This document shows, piece by piece, positions 47,911-58,891 of a stretch of DNA of 64,000 nucleotides. Below the pieces are notes generated by a model. The model was given only the letters and a program-made list of their open reading frames with translations, did no database searches and had not been told where the DNA came from. Source of the DNA: Eucalyptus grandis. Its lineage: Eukaryota; Streptophyta; Magnoliopsida; Myrtales; Myrtaceae. A program made the translations under genes and the position numbers. The DNA lies in NCBI RefSeq assembly GCF_016545825.1, contig NC_052617.1:5166600-5230599 (forward strand). The letters run 5' to 3'. How positions within the stretch are numbered: the stretch's first letter is position 1; each line of letters starts with the position of its first letter.

Positions 47911-50714
47911 ATGGCGAGCGCCATTTGCGGCGGCGGCTTGGCGAGCGTGTTCGCGCCGAGGCGACGCGGGAGCTCGAGGCGGTTCGCGCTGAAACCCGGC
48001 GAGACGAGCTTCCAGCGCCGGCTCCTCGCGCCGAACGTGAGGGCCTCCTCATCCTCCTCCTCCTCCTCCTCCTCGGCCTTCGTCGAGACTAAGCAGCCGC
48101 CGTCGCCGCCGTCGCCGCCGGTACGTGTTTGTGATTGTGTCGTGGACTTTCTTTTTGCTCGCGGAGAGGAGTCGGAATCGGAGCGGTGAATCTGGCGGGC
48201 GACTGAGTGACTAGTAGTCGAGCGGTCTTGGTGGGATGGGGTAATGCCTGCCGGAGTGGGAGTCTTGCTCGATGAACTCGAGCTTGTCTTGTTCGCGTGC
48301 CTCTGGCAGGGCTCGTCGAGCGGGAAAGATTGGATTTTGTTCCGAAGAATTTCGTGAGGAAGGCTTTTGAATTGTGTACTGTCCTGATGGAAGAGAACAG
48401 TAATTTCGGCGTCCTTTGCGATTTTCTTTCTAGTCGTTAAACTGCATACAGGGGCATTTGACTTTGTCGATGAAATGTTTGTTCAAAGTTTTTTTTTTTT
48501 TTTTTTAATTCTTTTGTCTTACCTCCTGTTGATTGAAAAACCGAACTTTATTTGTGTAGGAAGCTACTGTGGATAAGGAGAAACTCGGCAGCAACCAGAA
48601 TGTATTAGCTTGTCCCATATGTTATGAGCCGCTAACATTCACTGGCGATCTGGTGTTGTCTGTGTAAGTTGCATGGATTATAAGACGTTCGGCCGATGAA
48701 TGTCTTTTTGCTGTTTTCATCGTCCCGTCATGATTCTGCTGCAGGGATTCTGCATCCGGGTCTACTTTGGAGTGTGGTACCTGCAAGAAGACCTATGTGG
48801 GCAATGAAACGCATTTTGATCTTACAGCGGCCAGTGGAACCAAGGAATATGGCGAACCCATGGCCCTTTCTACCGAGCTTTTCAGGTGCGAAATGTTATT
48901 TATTGGAGCCGACTGATTCCTTGGGTAAAAATTCACAATGTTGCCTCCAGTGGCATTATCTGGGTGGGTTTTTTATAAGTCATGGTCATTCGGGTGACAT
49001 GCCACTGATTGAATTGTTGCATCAGGACTCCGTTGGTATCGTATCTCTATGAGAGGGGATGGCGTCAAAGTTTTTCAGTTTGGGGTGGTTTTCCAGGTCC
49101 AGAGAAAGAGGTTAGTTTCACTCTTTTCTTTGTTACTCCTATTGCTTCGTGTATGCTTGTCACTGCCATTTGTTACAGAACTGGTTTTTGTGTTGCTGTT
49201 ATGATGGATGCCCTGCAAGACTTGTTCTATTGCGAGGAGTAGCCATCTTGGAAATGGTTTCTTAGAAAAGTGGTCACCAACCAGAAAAAATTACTAAATA
49301 CATACCTATGCCTTCAGAAAGATGCACATTTGACTCGATGTCATTAAACTTAGGCTAGAGCTAGGTATCTAATGCATGTGGTACTCCTCTCTGATCACTT
49401 TGCAGGGAGGTACTGACCATGAGATTTTGACTGCAGTTTGAATTGACCAAGGGATTCCTTAAGCCAGTATTGGGAGGAAACATCGTTGATGCAAGTTGCG
49501 GGAGTGGTCTTTTTTCAAGACTTTTTGCCAAGAGTGGACTGTTCTCTCTAGTTATTGCTCTGGACTACTCTGAAAATATGTTGAAGCAGTGTTACGAGTT
49601 CATTCAGGTGGAGGAGAATTTTCCGGAAGAGTGAGGAGACCAACTCTTACTCTGATCAAATGATGATTGAAGTTTGTAGTTTTTGTCGCTGTATTGTTAG
49701 GAATTTCTCTTTGTTGTTGTCTTGATACATTACGCTAGAGTCAGTTTTGACCAACTTTTCTGTTTGTAGGAAATTGGCATTGGTCAGAGCCGACATCTCT
49801 AGACTTCCTTTTGCTTCAGGTTCTATTGATGCCGTGCATGCTGGTGCTGCTTTACATTGTTGGCCTTCACCATCAACAGCAGTGAGTATTTTTGGTTCTT
49901 TATGGTTTCTGTTCCCCACGAGGTAACCGGATCAATATAAAGGGAGATTGTATAACATTGGTCTTGCTCTTTATGCTTAATTCCAAACTTTGCGTAAAAT
50001 TGTCAAAAGGGAATTGCTCCAGTTTCTCCATACTCAGTAAAAATTAATGTTTTGCAGCACACGTAAGTAGAACTTTTTAGGAGTGAAGCTTTATTCAATG
50101 TATGCACTTCATTAATCCTACCTTAGGAAGCATCACTCGGTTTAAAATCTCTTAGTTCTTTGTCATATGCTCACATTCATTACATCATGGTGCTTTCTCA
50201 GGTTGCTGAAATCAGTCGAGTTTTACGACCAGGTGGAGTTTTTGTCGCGACTACATACTTGCTTGATGGTCCGTTTGCATTATTTCCTCTTCTGAGGCCA
50301 TTATGCCAGGTACTTGGTTTTGGCTCAAGTCCTGTCCCTCTCTATTCGGCTCTACATATCCAAACTGCATGTTTTCTCTTCTGCCAAATACAGTTCGACA
50401 ATATCTGTTGGATCAGAAGGCTGGGGTTTGTTCCATCAATTTTCACACAACAAAATAATTAAACTTTCAACTTTTTGATCTATAGAATGGGACACACATG
50501 CTTCAATTGCCTTGGGGAATACAATGGCATTATCAAGCCAATGCCTAACCATCATTTTTGTCTCTCATTCCAGAATATAAGTCAAATATCTGGCAGCCAC
50601 ATCTTCCTCTCTGAAGGCGAATTAGAAGATCTTTGCAGAACCTGTGGGCTGATTGGCTTCAAATTTTTGCGGAATGAGCGATTCGTGATGATCTCGGCTT
50701 CCAGACCCCGCTAA
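47911..50714 (+). CDS. Plastid SAM-dependent methyltransferase, copy 1, intact
   Basis: Eight exons: 47911-48120, 48560-48663, 48745-48885, 49026-49110, 49437-49630, 49770-49881, 50202-50309 and 50574-50714 (1,095 bp, 364 residues). All introns are GT/AG. Residues 1 to about 55 are a Ser/Arg/Ala-rich plastid transit peptide with a polyserine run. A zinc-ribbon-like pair of C-x-x-C motifs follows (C88/C91 and C115/C118). The class I Rossmann methyltransferase fold has motif I VDASCGSGLF (about 197-206), an acidic VIALDYS strand, ADISRLPF (about 251) and RVLRPGGVFVATT (about 288-300). The family is that of the uncharacterised chloroplast methyltransferases At1g78140 and At2g41040 (plastoglobule-associated, UbiE-like). 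The substrate is unknown, and quinone or lipid methylation is a guess. It is the only intact one of three tandem copies. Confidence 0.92.
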
Positions 50715-51544
50715 GATTTCAGATTAGCCAGCAGGTTCATCGATTACTTTGAATAACAGAGCAAACACAATAGTCAAGTAATTACAGGCACCACTGTGAA
50801 TCTCTCACATCGTTAGCAATGAAGTTTAGGAAAATGAAGATGCATATATATACAACTTCTTATTGTTTAAAGCACAGGATGATAAAATAAAGGCTGCTCT
50901 CTTAATTTCTTGATGTGTAAATACCACCCATTCGGCGGTCAATGAATGAGTTGAAATAACTTTTCGTTGTCCCATCGGTTGATGTAATGCAAATCAGGAA
51001 CATGAGATTGTTGAAGAACATTAGAACAGTTCTTTTCCTTATAAACAATGGTATACAATACATGACTATCGAGTGAAATCCGCTCTGTCCCTTTAGCTGC
51101 TGTTGCATTCTATCGTTGTTAAGATGAGAATGCAAAGCTACTAAAGACGACAGCTTGACCTCTTCACAAATTCGTAAATGTAGTTCCTCTAATCTCTCCA
51201 TTAACCTCTTGCTTCGTACAATACAGAACTCGTGCAAGGTCTCTGCTAGTCAATTGTAATTACAGAAGTTTTATGTGAGTACAACAATCAAAAACTTCCT
51301 CCCACCTCCATGAAGATCCCCAGACGATGCTATTTCTATTAATCATTGGAGCACTGCCTGCACCCTAAACCGTATCTCCTCTCAAAAGACAAATCAGTCA
51401 ACACCTGTGCTTTAAGCATCTCTCAAGAAATTCAGATATGGAATGCACAAGCTACATATATATGAAATTCGATCTGTTACCTAGGCAGCTGTGTGCTCAG
51501 TTAGTGTGAAAGAAAGAAGAGGAATGATTTGGAACTTAACTTGT
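50715..51544. other. 3' spacer between methyltransferase 1 and the MFS relic
   Basis: Aligns with 58292-58830 and then 59690-59870 downstream of copy 2. The segment equivalent to the last MFS exon (58892-59419) is deleted here. No gene is seen. The minus frame 50902-51237 falls in shared 3' flank. Confidence 0.5.
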
Positions 51545-52147
51545 TTGTTGCTGGTGCATTCCATGATACGCAGAAGCCCACAATGAACAAAACTAAGCTG
51601 TGGATGAATCATTCGGATAAGCCAGCAGAAGTATTGCTGCCAGGAGGACGGCTGATTCTGAGCTTATCTGTGCTAAAATTATTCTTCCAGATCCAGAGTT
51701 GGTAAGACGTCTGGAAAGAAAATCTGAAAATCTCCGATTTTACCTCCAAAAAGTCCCCCAAGGGAACTAGCAATCACGAAGAGTGCCATGAGAAATGCAG
51801 TTTTATTATGGTAGAACCCAACAAGCTCCAACCACATTGTCGCAAATGACAAAGCTGACCAGGGGAATAAACCCGTTATGGAATGATGGAATCTTTATCA
51901 CCGATTTTGCTTCTTGAAGCGAGCCCTTCACTTGTGAGCAGAACGATTTTTTTTTTTAAGTTTGCCCAGTAACCTTGGCATGGCCATGGCAAAGGAGCGG
52001 ACTGGAATTGCATTAGTTCAACCGCGAATGGAAGGAAATTCTCCACATAGGGATCCCCATGGACGCTGAGGGAGCTATCAACACATGAAATAGTCCACCT
52101 ACTAAAGGCACCGAGATTGCCAGTCAGTTGTAGTCATCGAAAAGCCT
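51545..52147 (-). pseudogene. MFS transporter pseudogene, copy 1
   Basis: Minus-strand sequence matches 59876-60490 closely. It reads as the middle of a major facilitator protein of the plant UNE2 (At1g78130) type, with recognisable GSLGGLFGG and LFSVLI-like stretches. The frame is broken repeatedly (for example a poly(A)-like run near 51948 and indels near 51620). The last coding exon is deleted and the 5' part is cut off at 52147 by a retrotransposon fragment. Confidence 0.75.
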
Positions 52148-52179
52148 ATGCAACAAACTAGACGGGCTTGCTGCACTTT

Positions 52180-52615
52180 TGAAGGAGGATTCACTTTCCT
52201 TTAATAGAGAACAATACAATGGGTTGTAGTCATTGATTTGGTGAACCCAACTATTGCACAACCAAGCCAGATCTCCTATTATAGCGGGATTAGGATGATC
52301 TGATATCCTCATCGTTCCAGCATTCATCATACCATGTTCTAAGGAGCACCTGTAGAGAGAGCCTTAGTAAATACGTTTGTAAGTTGCTCATCACTATAGA
52401 CATGGGGAGTTTCAATTGTCTTATCTAGAATCTTCTTATGCACAAAGTGATAATCAACTTCTATATGTTTTATCTGTTCATGGAAAACTACATCTGAACC
52501 AATATGGATTGCGGCTTGACTATCACATAATTACTCCATATGAGACTTACGGGCTCAAAATCCCAATTCTTGCACAACTAATCAAAGCCAAACCATTTCA
52601 CTTGTAGTTAAGGCC
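52180..52615 (-). mobile_element. Ty1/copia retrotransposon fragment (end of pol)
   Basis: On the minus strand the end of the copia RNase H/integrase polyprotein is readable: DSQAAIHIGSDVVFHEQIKH, then a HFVHKKI segment, then SDEQLTNVFTKALSTG, followed by a stop. The rest (52330-52180) is the post-pol region, possibly LTR. A piece of it recurs at 54030-54080 and 54766-54850. Substitutions within the normally conserved HERTKHIEID stretch and the lack of a second LTR show a dead fragment. Confidence 0.82.
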
Positions 52616-52686
52616 ACGGCTCTATATACGGCCCCTGCACTGGACCTTACCACAACATTCTATTTTTCACTTTTCCAAGTGACTAA

Positions 52687-53677
52687 GGCTCTGTTTGGTA
52701 ACCATCCCAACAAGTGCTAAATTCCCGATTCTTTGTTTCCTAATCGGTTTCGGCCTAGAATCGCGTTTGGTAAAATTTTTGTTCCCGGAACAGATTGGGA
52801 ATAGAATCAAGAATAAAAAAGTTGATTCTTGTTCCGGAACGGATTTGAGAATCAAAATCAATAAATTTTCTTCTTCCCTTCGGCCATCTCGCGACCACCG
52901 TCCACCACCGCCCGCCACCGCCATCCACCGCCGCCACCGGCCGCCGCCGCCGCCGCCGCCCCGCCCGCCGCCGCCGCCGCGCCGCCGCCACGGCCGCCGC
53001 CGCCGCCTCTCGCCGCCGCCCCGGCCGCCGGTCCCGGCGAGCTCGCCGAGGCAAGCCCACCCACGGTGGAGGCTCGGCCTCCCAGATCCGGGCGAGGCCG
53101 AGCCTTGCCGGTGGCCAGCGGGCCTCGCCGGGCCGGGCGAGGCCTCGGCGGGCGGGCGAGCCCACTGCCACCGGCGAGGCTCGGCCTAGCCGATCTAGCG
53201 AGGCTCGCCCGCCCGCCGGTGGCCCGGCAGCCTCGCCCGACCCGACGAGGTCGGCCCGGCCACCGGCGGGCTAGGGCGAGCCTCACCCAGGCCGGCGAGG
53301 CTCGGCCGACGAGGGCGGCGACGCTCCGGTGAGGTCGCCGCGGGAAGAAGAAGAAGAAGATGAGAAAAAGAAAAGAAAAAGGAAGAAAAAAGAAAAAGAA
53401 AAGAAAAAAAGGAAAATGAAAAGAAAAAAATTAAAAAATTAAAAAAGAAAAGAAAACAAAGGAAAAAAAGTAAAAAAAATATTTAAAATTTAAAAGAAAT
53501 TGATTTGGAACAGAATTAATGAACATGGTACCAAACGCAATTCTATTCCCGAATCGAAATTTTGAACAGCTTACCAAACGGCTTAAAATGCTTAGAATCG
53601 GTTCCCTGGATTAGAATAAAAAAGAATCGGTTACGATCGAATCGGCTCCCGGAACAGAATCGTTACCAAACGCGCCC
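52687..53677. mobile_element. PIF/Harbinger-like MITE with GC-rich core
   Basis: The terminal inverted repeats are GGCTCTGTTTGGTAAC on the left and GGGCGCGTTTGGTAAC on the opposite strand at the right. They are flanked by TAA on both sides (52684-52686 and 53678-53680), the three-base duplication typical of PIF/Harbinger. The motif 'gcgtttggta' recurs subterminally (52763 and, inverted, near 53535 and 53573). The core (52880-53340) is dominated by GCC repeats, then 'gcgaggctcggcc'-type repeats, followed by a purine tract (53340-53470). No transposase. Overlapping frames in the GC core are artefacts of composition. Confidence 0.82.
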
Positions 53678-53680
53678 TAA

Positions 53681-54079
53681 GTGTCGCCTACAAAGGTGCA
53701 GAAACCTTTGGTTGATTTTCGTGCTTAAGGTTCCTAGCTCAATCCGCATCGTATTATAATACTAGTATGACCATGTTTCTTCATCAGAACACCTGACTTG
53801 GACCAAGCTTGAGGTACCGAAGTATGCAATCTACAAGTGCCATATGTCCTTCAGTAGGATCTGCCTCTTAGGATCGTGTTATGCATTGATACTATCTTTT
53901 AATGATGTTCATGTATAGAAGAGAGATAAAAGAAGGCAAGAGGAACATTCAATAGATAAGGACGTTCAGACGACCAAGAGAATAATCCCTCGGAAGCTTA
54001 CATATATGGTAGTAAATCCACAATTAACATCGTTACCTTTGGGGGAAGATTCATTTTTCTTTAATAGAGCAATACAGTA
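53681..54079. other. Spacer with copia-derived DNA
   Basis: No gene. 54030-54079 matches the copia fragment at about 52183-52215. Confidence 0.4.
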
Positions 54080-54087
54080 ACTCATAA

Positions 54088-54759
54088 TAGGGGTGTGCTA
54101 TTGGGTCGGTTTTACCCAGGAATCAGAGCGGACCACCAAAAAAATAAGTTTGGGAACCAATTCCTGTGGGAATCAGCTGGGGATCAGGTTCCAAACTTTT
54201 GGAATAAGTTGAAATCGGATTGGGAATAGATTTCGAGTGAATACCCACCTAGGAATTAGACCGAACCGCTTTGTTTTGGAACAAGTTTCAGAATAGGTTT
54301 TATAAGTTAAAAAGCCAAAATCCTAATTTCTTTTTCCGTAAATTCTAACCTCGGCACTCCTTCCTCGAAACTCCTTGCCAATCTTCTATTTTCCCCTAAA
54401 TTTTTATGGATGAATGGGAAATGAAACTTTAAATCTATGTTATATGTTACGTGTTTGAACTTTTTATTGTTTATAATTATACGTGACTATGTGTTCATCT
54501 TATGAGTTGTCATTGGTGAATAGGGATTTCGAGTTTTCATCTTTTGAATCATTTTATTGCTTATAACCTCATATGATTTTGTTGTAAAAAAAAACCCAAA
54601 AAAAAGAAAAGGTTTTGGGGGTAGATCTTAGAACCAAACTGGAAAACAGGGTAAGTTCTAGAACCGAATCCAAGCAAATAAGGTAGGTTCTAGAATAAAA
54701 AAAACTGCAAATCAATTATAAAGTTCTAGAACCTATCGGCTCAAGCACCAACCACCTCT
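54088..54759. mobile_element. hAT-like MITE inside the copia fragment
   Basis: Begins TAGGGGTGTGC and ends with the inverse of TAGAGGTGGTTGG. Flanking octamers ACTCATAA and ACTTACTG may be a diverged 8-bp duplication. The sequence is continuous at the equivalent point of the other copia copy (about 52213), so about 0.67 kb was inserted here. No coding capacity. Confidence 0.55.
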
Positions 54760-55418
54760 AACTTACTGTCATTGGGTTATAGTCATTAATTTGATAATCA
54801 CAGTGTACAACCTTGTCAGATCTCCTTCTATAATGGGATTAGGACGATTTATGTTCACCGAATGGGTGTGGAGTCGGTCCGGCCCTAAATGGAAGCTTTT
54901 TTTTAGCCTTTAGCTAGCTGATTCGATTCATCCTTTTTAGGAGTCAGCCGACAAGCCAATTGAATGTTGTGGATTAGAGCCAACGAAATATGACAGTGGA
55001 GAATTTCCCAACCTAATCCTATTATTTTTCTTCTAGGTGAAGATTTGAGACCCTGAGGGACTACTCTGGGAAATTGCAAAAAAAAGTTGAGGACCTAAAA
55101 CTCATTTTGCATTTCTTCCCTTCTTTTTCGGTTTTCTCAGAATCCGGCATCTGCACTCGTTCCGTTCATTCAGACCGTATGAGCTTCGATTTTCAGTTTC
55201 GGATATTACCGCCAAAACAAGAAAGAATAAAAAACACATAATTTAGTTACGGAAAAATAATAAATTATAAATAAGAAAAACACGCGGATCTCTGTCTCGC
55301 AGATTCGTCTCCGACTGAGGATTCCGTTTCGGCCCACCTTCGTTGCCCATAAATTCCCGGATTCCACCACCGTCCAAACCAGACATTGTCTCTCTGCGTG
55401 CGTGTGCCTGTGTCTGTC

Positions 55419-55421
<3 letters not shown>

Positions 55422-55456
<35 letters not shown>
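55422..55456 (+). repeat. GA microsatellite in the 5' UTR, copy 2
   Basis: A 35-nt GA run just upstream of the copy 2 start codon, homologous to those of copies 1 and 3. Confidence 0.9.
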
Positions 55457-55459
<3 letters not shown>

Positions 55460-55465
55460 GCTACC

Positions 55466-58291
55466 ATGGCGGGTGCTATTTGCGGTGGCAACTTGGTGAG
55501 TGTGTTCGGCGCGAGCCAACTCGGGAGCTTGAGGCGGTTCGTGCTGAGATCCGGCGAGACGAGCTTTGAACGTCGAGTTCTCGCGCCGAAACTGAGAGCC
55601 TCCTACTCAGCCTACGTCGAAACTAGGCCGCCTCCGCTGCCACTGGTACGTCTCTGTGCCTCTGGCCGGGCTCATCGAGCAGAAAAGATTAGATACCGTT
55701 TTGTTCCGAATGTGAGAAAACAAATGAGGAACCGAACCCATCCGTGGGTGGAGAGTCCCTCCCTTAGGAGTCAAGAGTTCGAAACCGTAGTTGCTAGCGA
55801 TTTAGATGGGGACCTGGCGGTGGGTTGCTGAGCTAGTTTCCTCCGAAGTATAGGAGCCCGGTCCTCAGGAACCATTCGGGCATGGGGTCCATAGTAGAGT
55901 CCTCGGTTACAAAAAAATAAAAAATAAATGAGGAACCAAATTTTGTGGGAAAGGCTTTTGAAATGTGTACTGTCCTGATTGAAGAGAACAGTAATTTGTG
56001 TAGGAGAACAGTAATTTGTTTAGGAATCTAATGTGGATAGGTTTTTTTTTTTTTTTTCAGGCTAGTTCCTTTTGTCTTGCCACCTGTTGATTAAAAAACG
56101 GAACTTCATTTGTTTAGGAATCTACTGTGCGTCAGGAGAAACTCGGCGGCAACCAGAATGCATTAGCTTGTCCCATATGTTTTGAGCCGCTAACGTTCAC
56201 TGGCGATCCAGTGTTGTCTGTGTAAGTCGTGTGGATTTTAAGAGGGTTCGCCCCATGTATGTCTTTTTGCTGTTTTCATCATCCCGTCGTGCTTCTGCTA
56301 CAGGAATTCTGCGTCCGGGTCTACTTTGCAGTGTGGCACCTGTAAGAAGGCCTATGTGGGAAATGAAACGCATTTGATCTTACAACAACCGGTGGAACCA
56401 AGGAATATGGTGAACCCGTGCCCTTTGCTAGCGAGCTTTTCAGGTGCGACAAGTTATTTATTGGAGCCAACTGATCTGTTGGGTAAAAATTGACAATGTC
56501 GCCTCCAGTGGCATTATCTGGTTGGATTTGCTATAAGTCATGGGTCATTTGGGTCATGCGCCACTGATCTAATTTTGCATCAGGACTCCCTTGGTATCGT
56601 ATCTGTACGAGAGGGGATGGCGTCAATATTTTGAAAGTTTGCTTGGTTCTCCGGGTCCAGAGAAAGAGGTTCATTCAACTCTTCTATTTTTTACTCCTGT
56701 CGCTTCGTGTATGCTTGTCACTGCCATTTGTTACAGAACCGGTTTGGGTGTTGCTGTTATGATGAATCCCCTGCGAGACTTGTTCTATTGCAAGGGATAG
56801 CCATCCAGGAAATGATTTTCTTAGAGAAAAGTGGTTACCAACCAGGAAAAATTGCTAAAAAGATATCTAAGCCATCAAACAAATGCACATTCGACTCGAC
56901 GTCGTTGAACTTAGGCTGGAGCTAGGTATCTAATGCGTGCAGTGCCCTCTCTGTTCCCTTCGTGTGGAGCTACTGACCATGAGAATTTGACTGCAGTTTG
57001 AATTGACTATGGGATTCCTCAAGCCAGTATTGGGAGGAAAAATTGTCGACGCAAGTTGCGGGAGCGGTCTGTTTGCAAGACTATTTGCCAAGAGTGGACT
57101 GTTCTCTCGCGTTATTGCTCTGGACTTCTCCGAAAATATGTTGAAGCAGTGTTACGAGTTCATTCAACAGGAGGAGAATTTTCCAGAAGAGTGAGGAAAC
57201 CGACCCTTACTCTGCTCAAATAACGATCGACACTTGTACCTTTTGTTGCTGTGTTGTTAGGAAATTTGTCTTAGATTGTTATTGTCTTGATGAATTACCC
57301 TAAGCGAGCCAGTTCTGACTAAGCTTTCTGCTTGTAGGAACTTCGCATTGGTCAGAGCCGACATCTCTAGACTTCCTTTTGCTTCGAGTTCTATTGATGC
57401 TGTGCATGCTGGTGCTGCTTTACATTGTTGGCCTTCGCCATCAACGGCAGTGAGTACTTTGGTTCTTTACGGTTTCTGTTCCCCATGAGTTGTCTAGATC
57501 AATATAAACGGTGAATATATATAACATCGGTCTTGCTCTGGATGCTTAATTCCAAACTTTGCATAAAATTGTCGAAATGGCATGGCTCCAGTTTCTTCAA
57601 ATTTGGCAACAATTAATGTTTGCCGCGCACATAAGTAGAACTTTTTAGGAGGGAAGCTTTATTCACTCTATGCACTTCACTGATCCTAACTTTGGAAGCA
57701 TCACTTGGTTTAAAATCTCATGGTTCTTTGTCATATGCTCACATTTAATTACGCGGTGGTTCTTTCTCAGATTGCTGAAATCAGTCGAGTTTTACGGCCA
57801 GGTGGAGTTTTGGTCGCGACCACACTGTTGCTTGATGGTCCTTTTGCATTGTTTCCTCTTCTGAGGCCTTTAAGCCAGGTACTTGGTTTTGGCTCATGTC
57901 CTGTCCCTCTGTTCAGCTCTGCATCTCTAAAAGTACAGGTTTTCTCTACTGTTATGCACAGTTCGACACTATTTGTCGGAGCAGAAGGCCGGGTTTTGTT
58001 TCCATCCATTTCTCACGAAACTAAAGGACTAAATTTTCGACATCTTGATCTATAGAATGGGACACGCATGCTTCCTTTGTCTTGGGGAATACAATGGCAT
58101 TTGTTGAGCCAATCAATGCCAAATCATCATTTTCGTCTCTCTCGGTGCAGATTTCAACTCAACTAAGTGGCAGCCACATATTCCGATCTGAAGGCGAGCT
58201 AGAAGGTCTTTGCAGAACCTGTGGGCTGATTGGTGTTAAATTTGTGAGGAACAAGCGATTCGTCATGATCTCCGCTTCCAAACCCAGCTGA
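55466..58291 (+). pseudogene. Methyltransferase copy 2, one-base deletion in exon 3
   Basis: All eight exons are present: 55466-55645, 56118-56221, 56304-56443, 56584-56668, 56997-57190, 57338-57449, 57771-57878 and 58151-58291. Splice sites are conserved, except for a weak exon 4 donor (GTTCAT). Exon 3 is 140 bp against 141 in the other copies, because CATTTTGAT has become CATTTGAT near 56371-56378. The shifted frame runs on without a stop until exon 5, where it meets TGA. Downstream exons still encode well-conserved motifs (VDASCGSGLF, RVLRPGGVLVATT), so the loss is recent or an assembly error. An unsheared transcript would give only the zinc-ribbon part. It is older and more diverged than the copy 1/copy 3 pair, and its TATA box is degraded. 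Confidence 0.82.
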
Positions 58292-58891
58292 GATTCCGGA
58301 TGCGGGTTCATCTATTACTTTGAATAAATGGAGCAAACAAAATAGTCCACTTCTTATTGTTTAAAGCATAGGATGATATGGTAAAGGGTGCCCTCTTAAT
58401 TTATTGATTTGCAAATACCGCCCGGTTTGACGGTTCATGGATGAATTGAAAGACAGATTCATTGCTCCTGCAGTGTCTTTGTTTTTGGGTTCTCAAACTT
58501 GACTGTTTGAGAAAGGACTTTTCACTTCGAAATAACTTTTCGCTGTCCCGTCATTTTCAAGTTGTTGAAGAACAACGGAACGGTTCTTTCCCTATAAATG
58601 ATGATGCACGACTGTCGAAAGAAATCAGCCGTCCATTTGGCTGCGGTTGCATAGCTGCTAAAGAGCACAGTTCACCTCCACAAATTCATTAAATGTAACT
58701 TCTCTAATCTCTACACTAACCTCTCCCTCTCTACAAAACAAAACTCTTGCAAGGTCTCTGCTTGTCGATTGTAGCTACAGAAGTTTCATATGAGTATACC
58801 TATGAAAAAGCTTTCCTACCTCCATGAAGTTCCGCATTGAAGATTTTCAATTTCAAAAATGATACTGGCTTCAGCTAGCTGCGTTGTGTGA
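58292..58891. other. Convergent spacer between methyltransferase 2 and the MFS relic
   Basis: Homologous to 50715-51300. No gene is supported. Confidence 0.4.

Noticed and set aside
52158..52174. 17-base stretch resembling the first bases of tRNA-Lys and its flank (45340-45356)
   Set aside because: One mismatch and no further similarity. It sits in a copia-derived fragment and is too short to be a tRNA remnant.
52695..53332. Frames up to 164 codons in the GC-rich core
   Set aside because: Proline, arginine or alanine runs arise from GCC repeats inside a MITE. Both strands are open equally, so this is composition.
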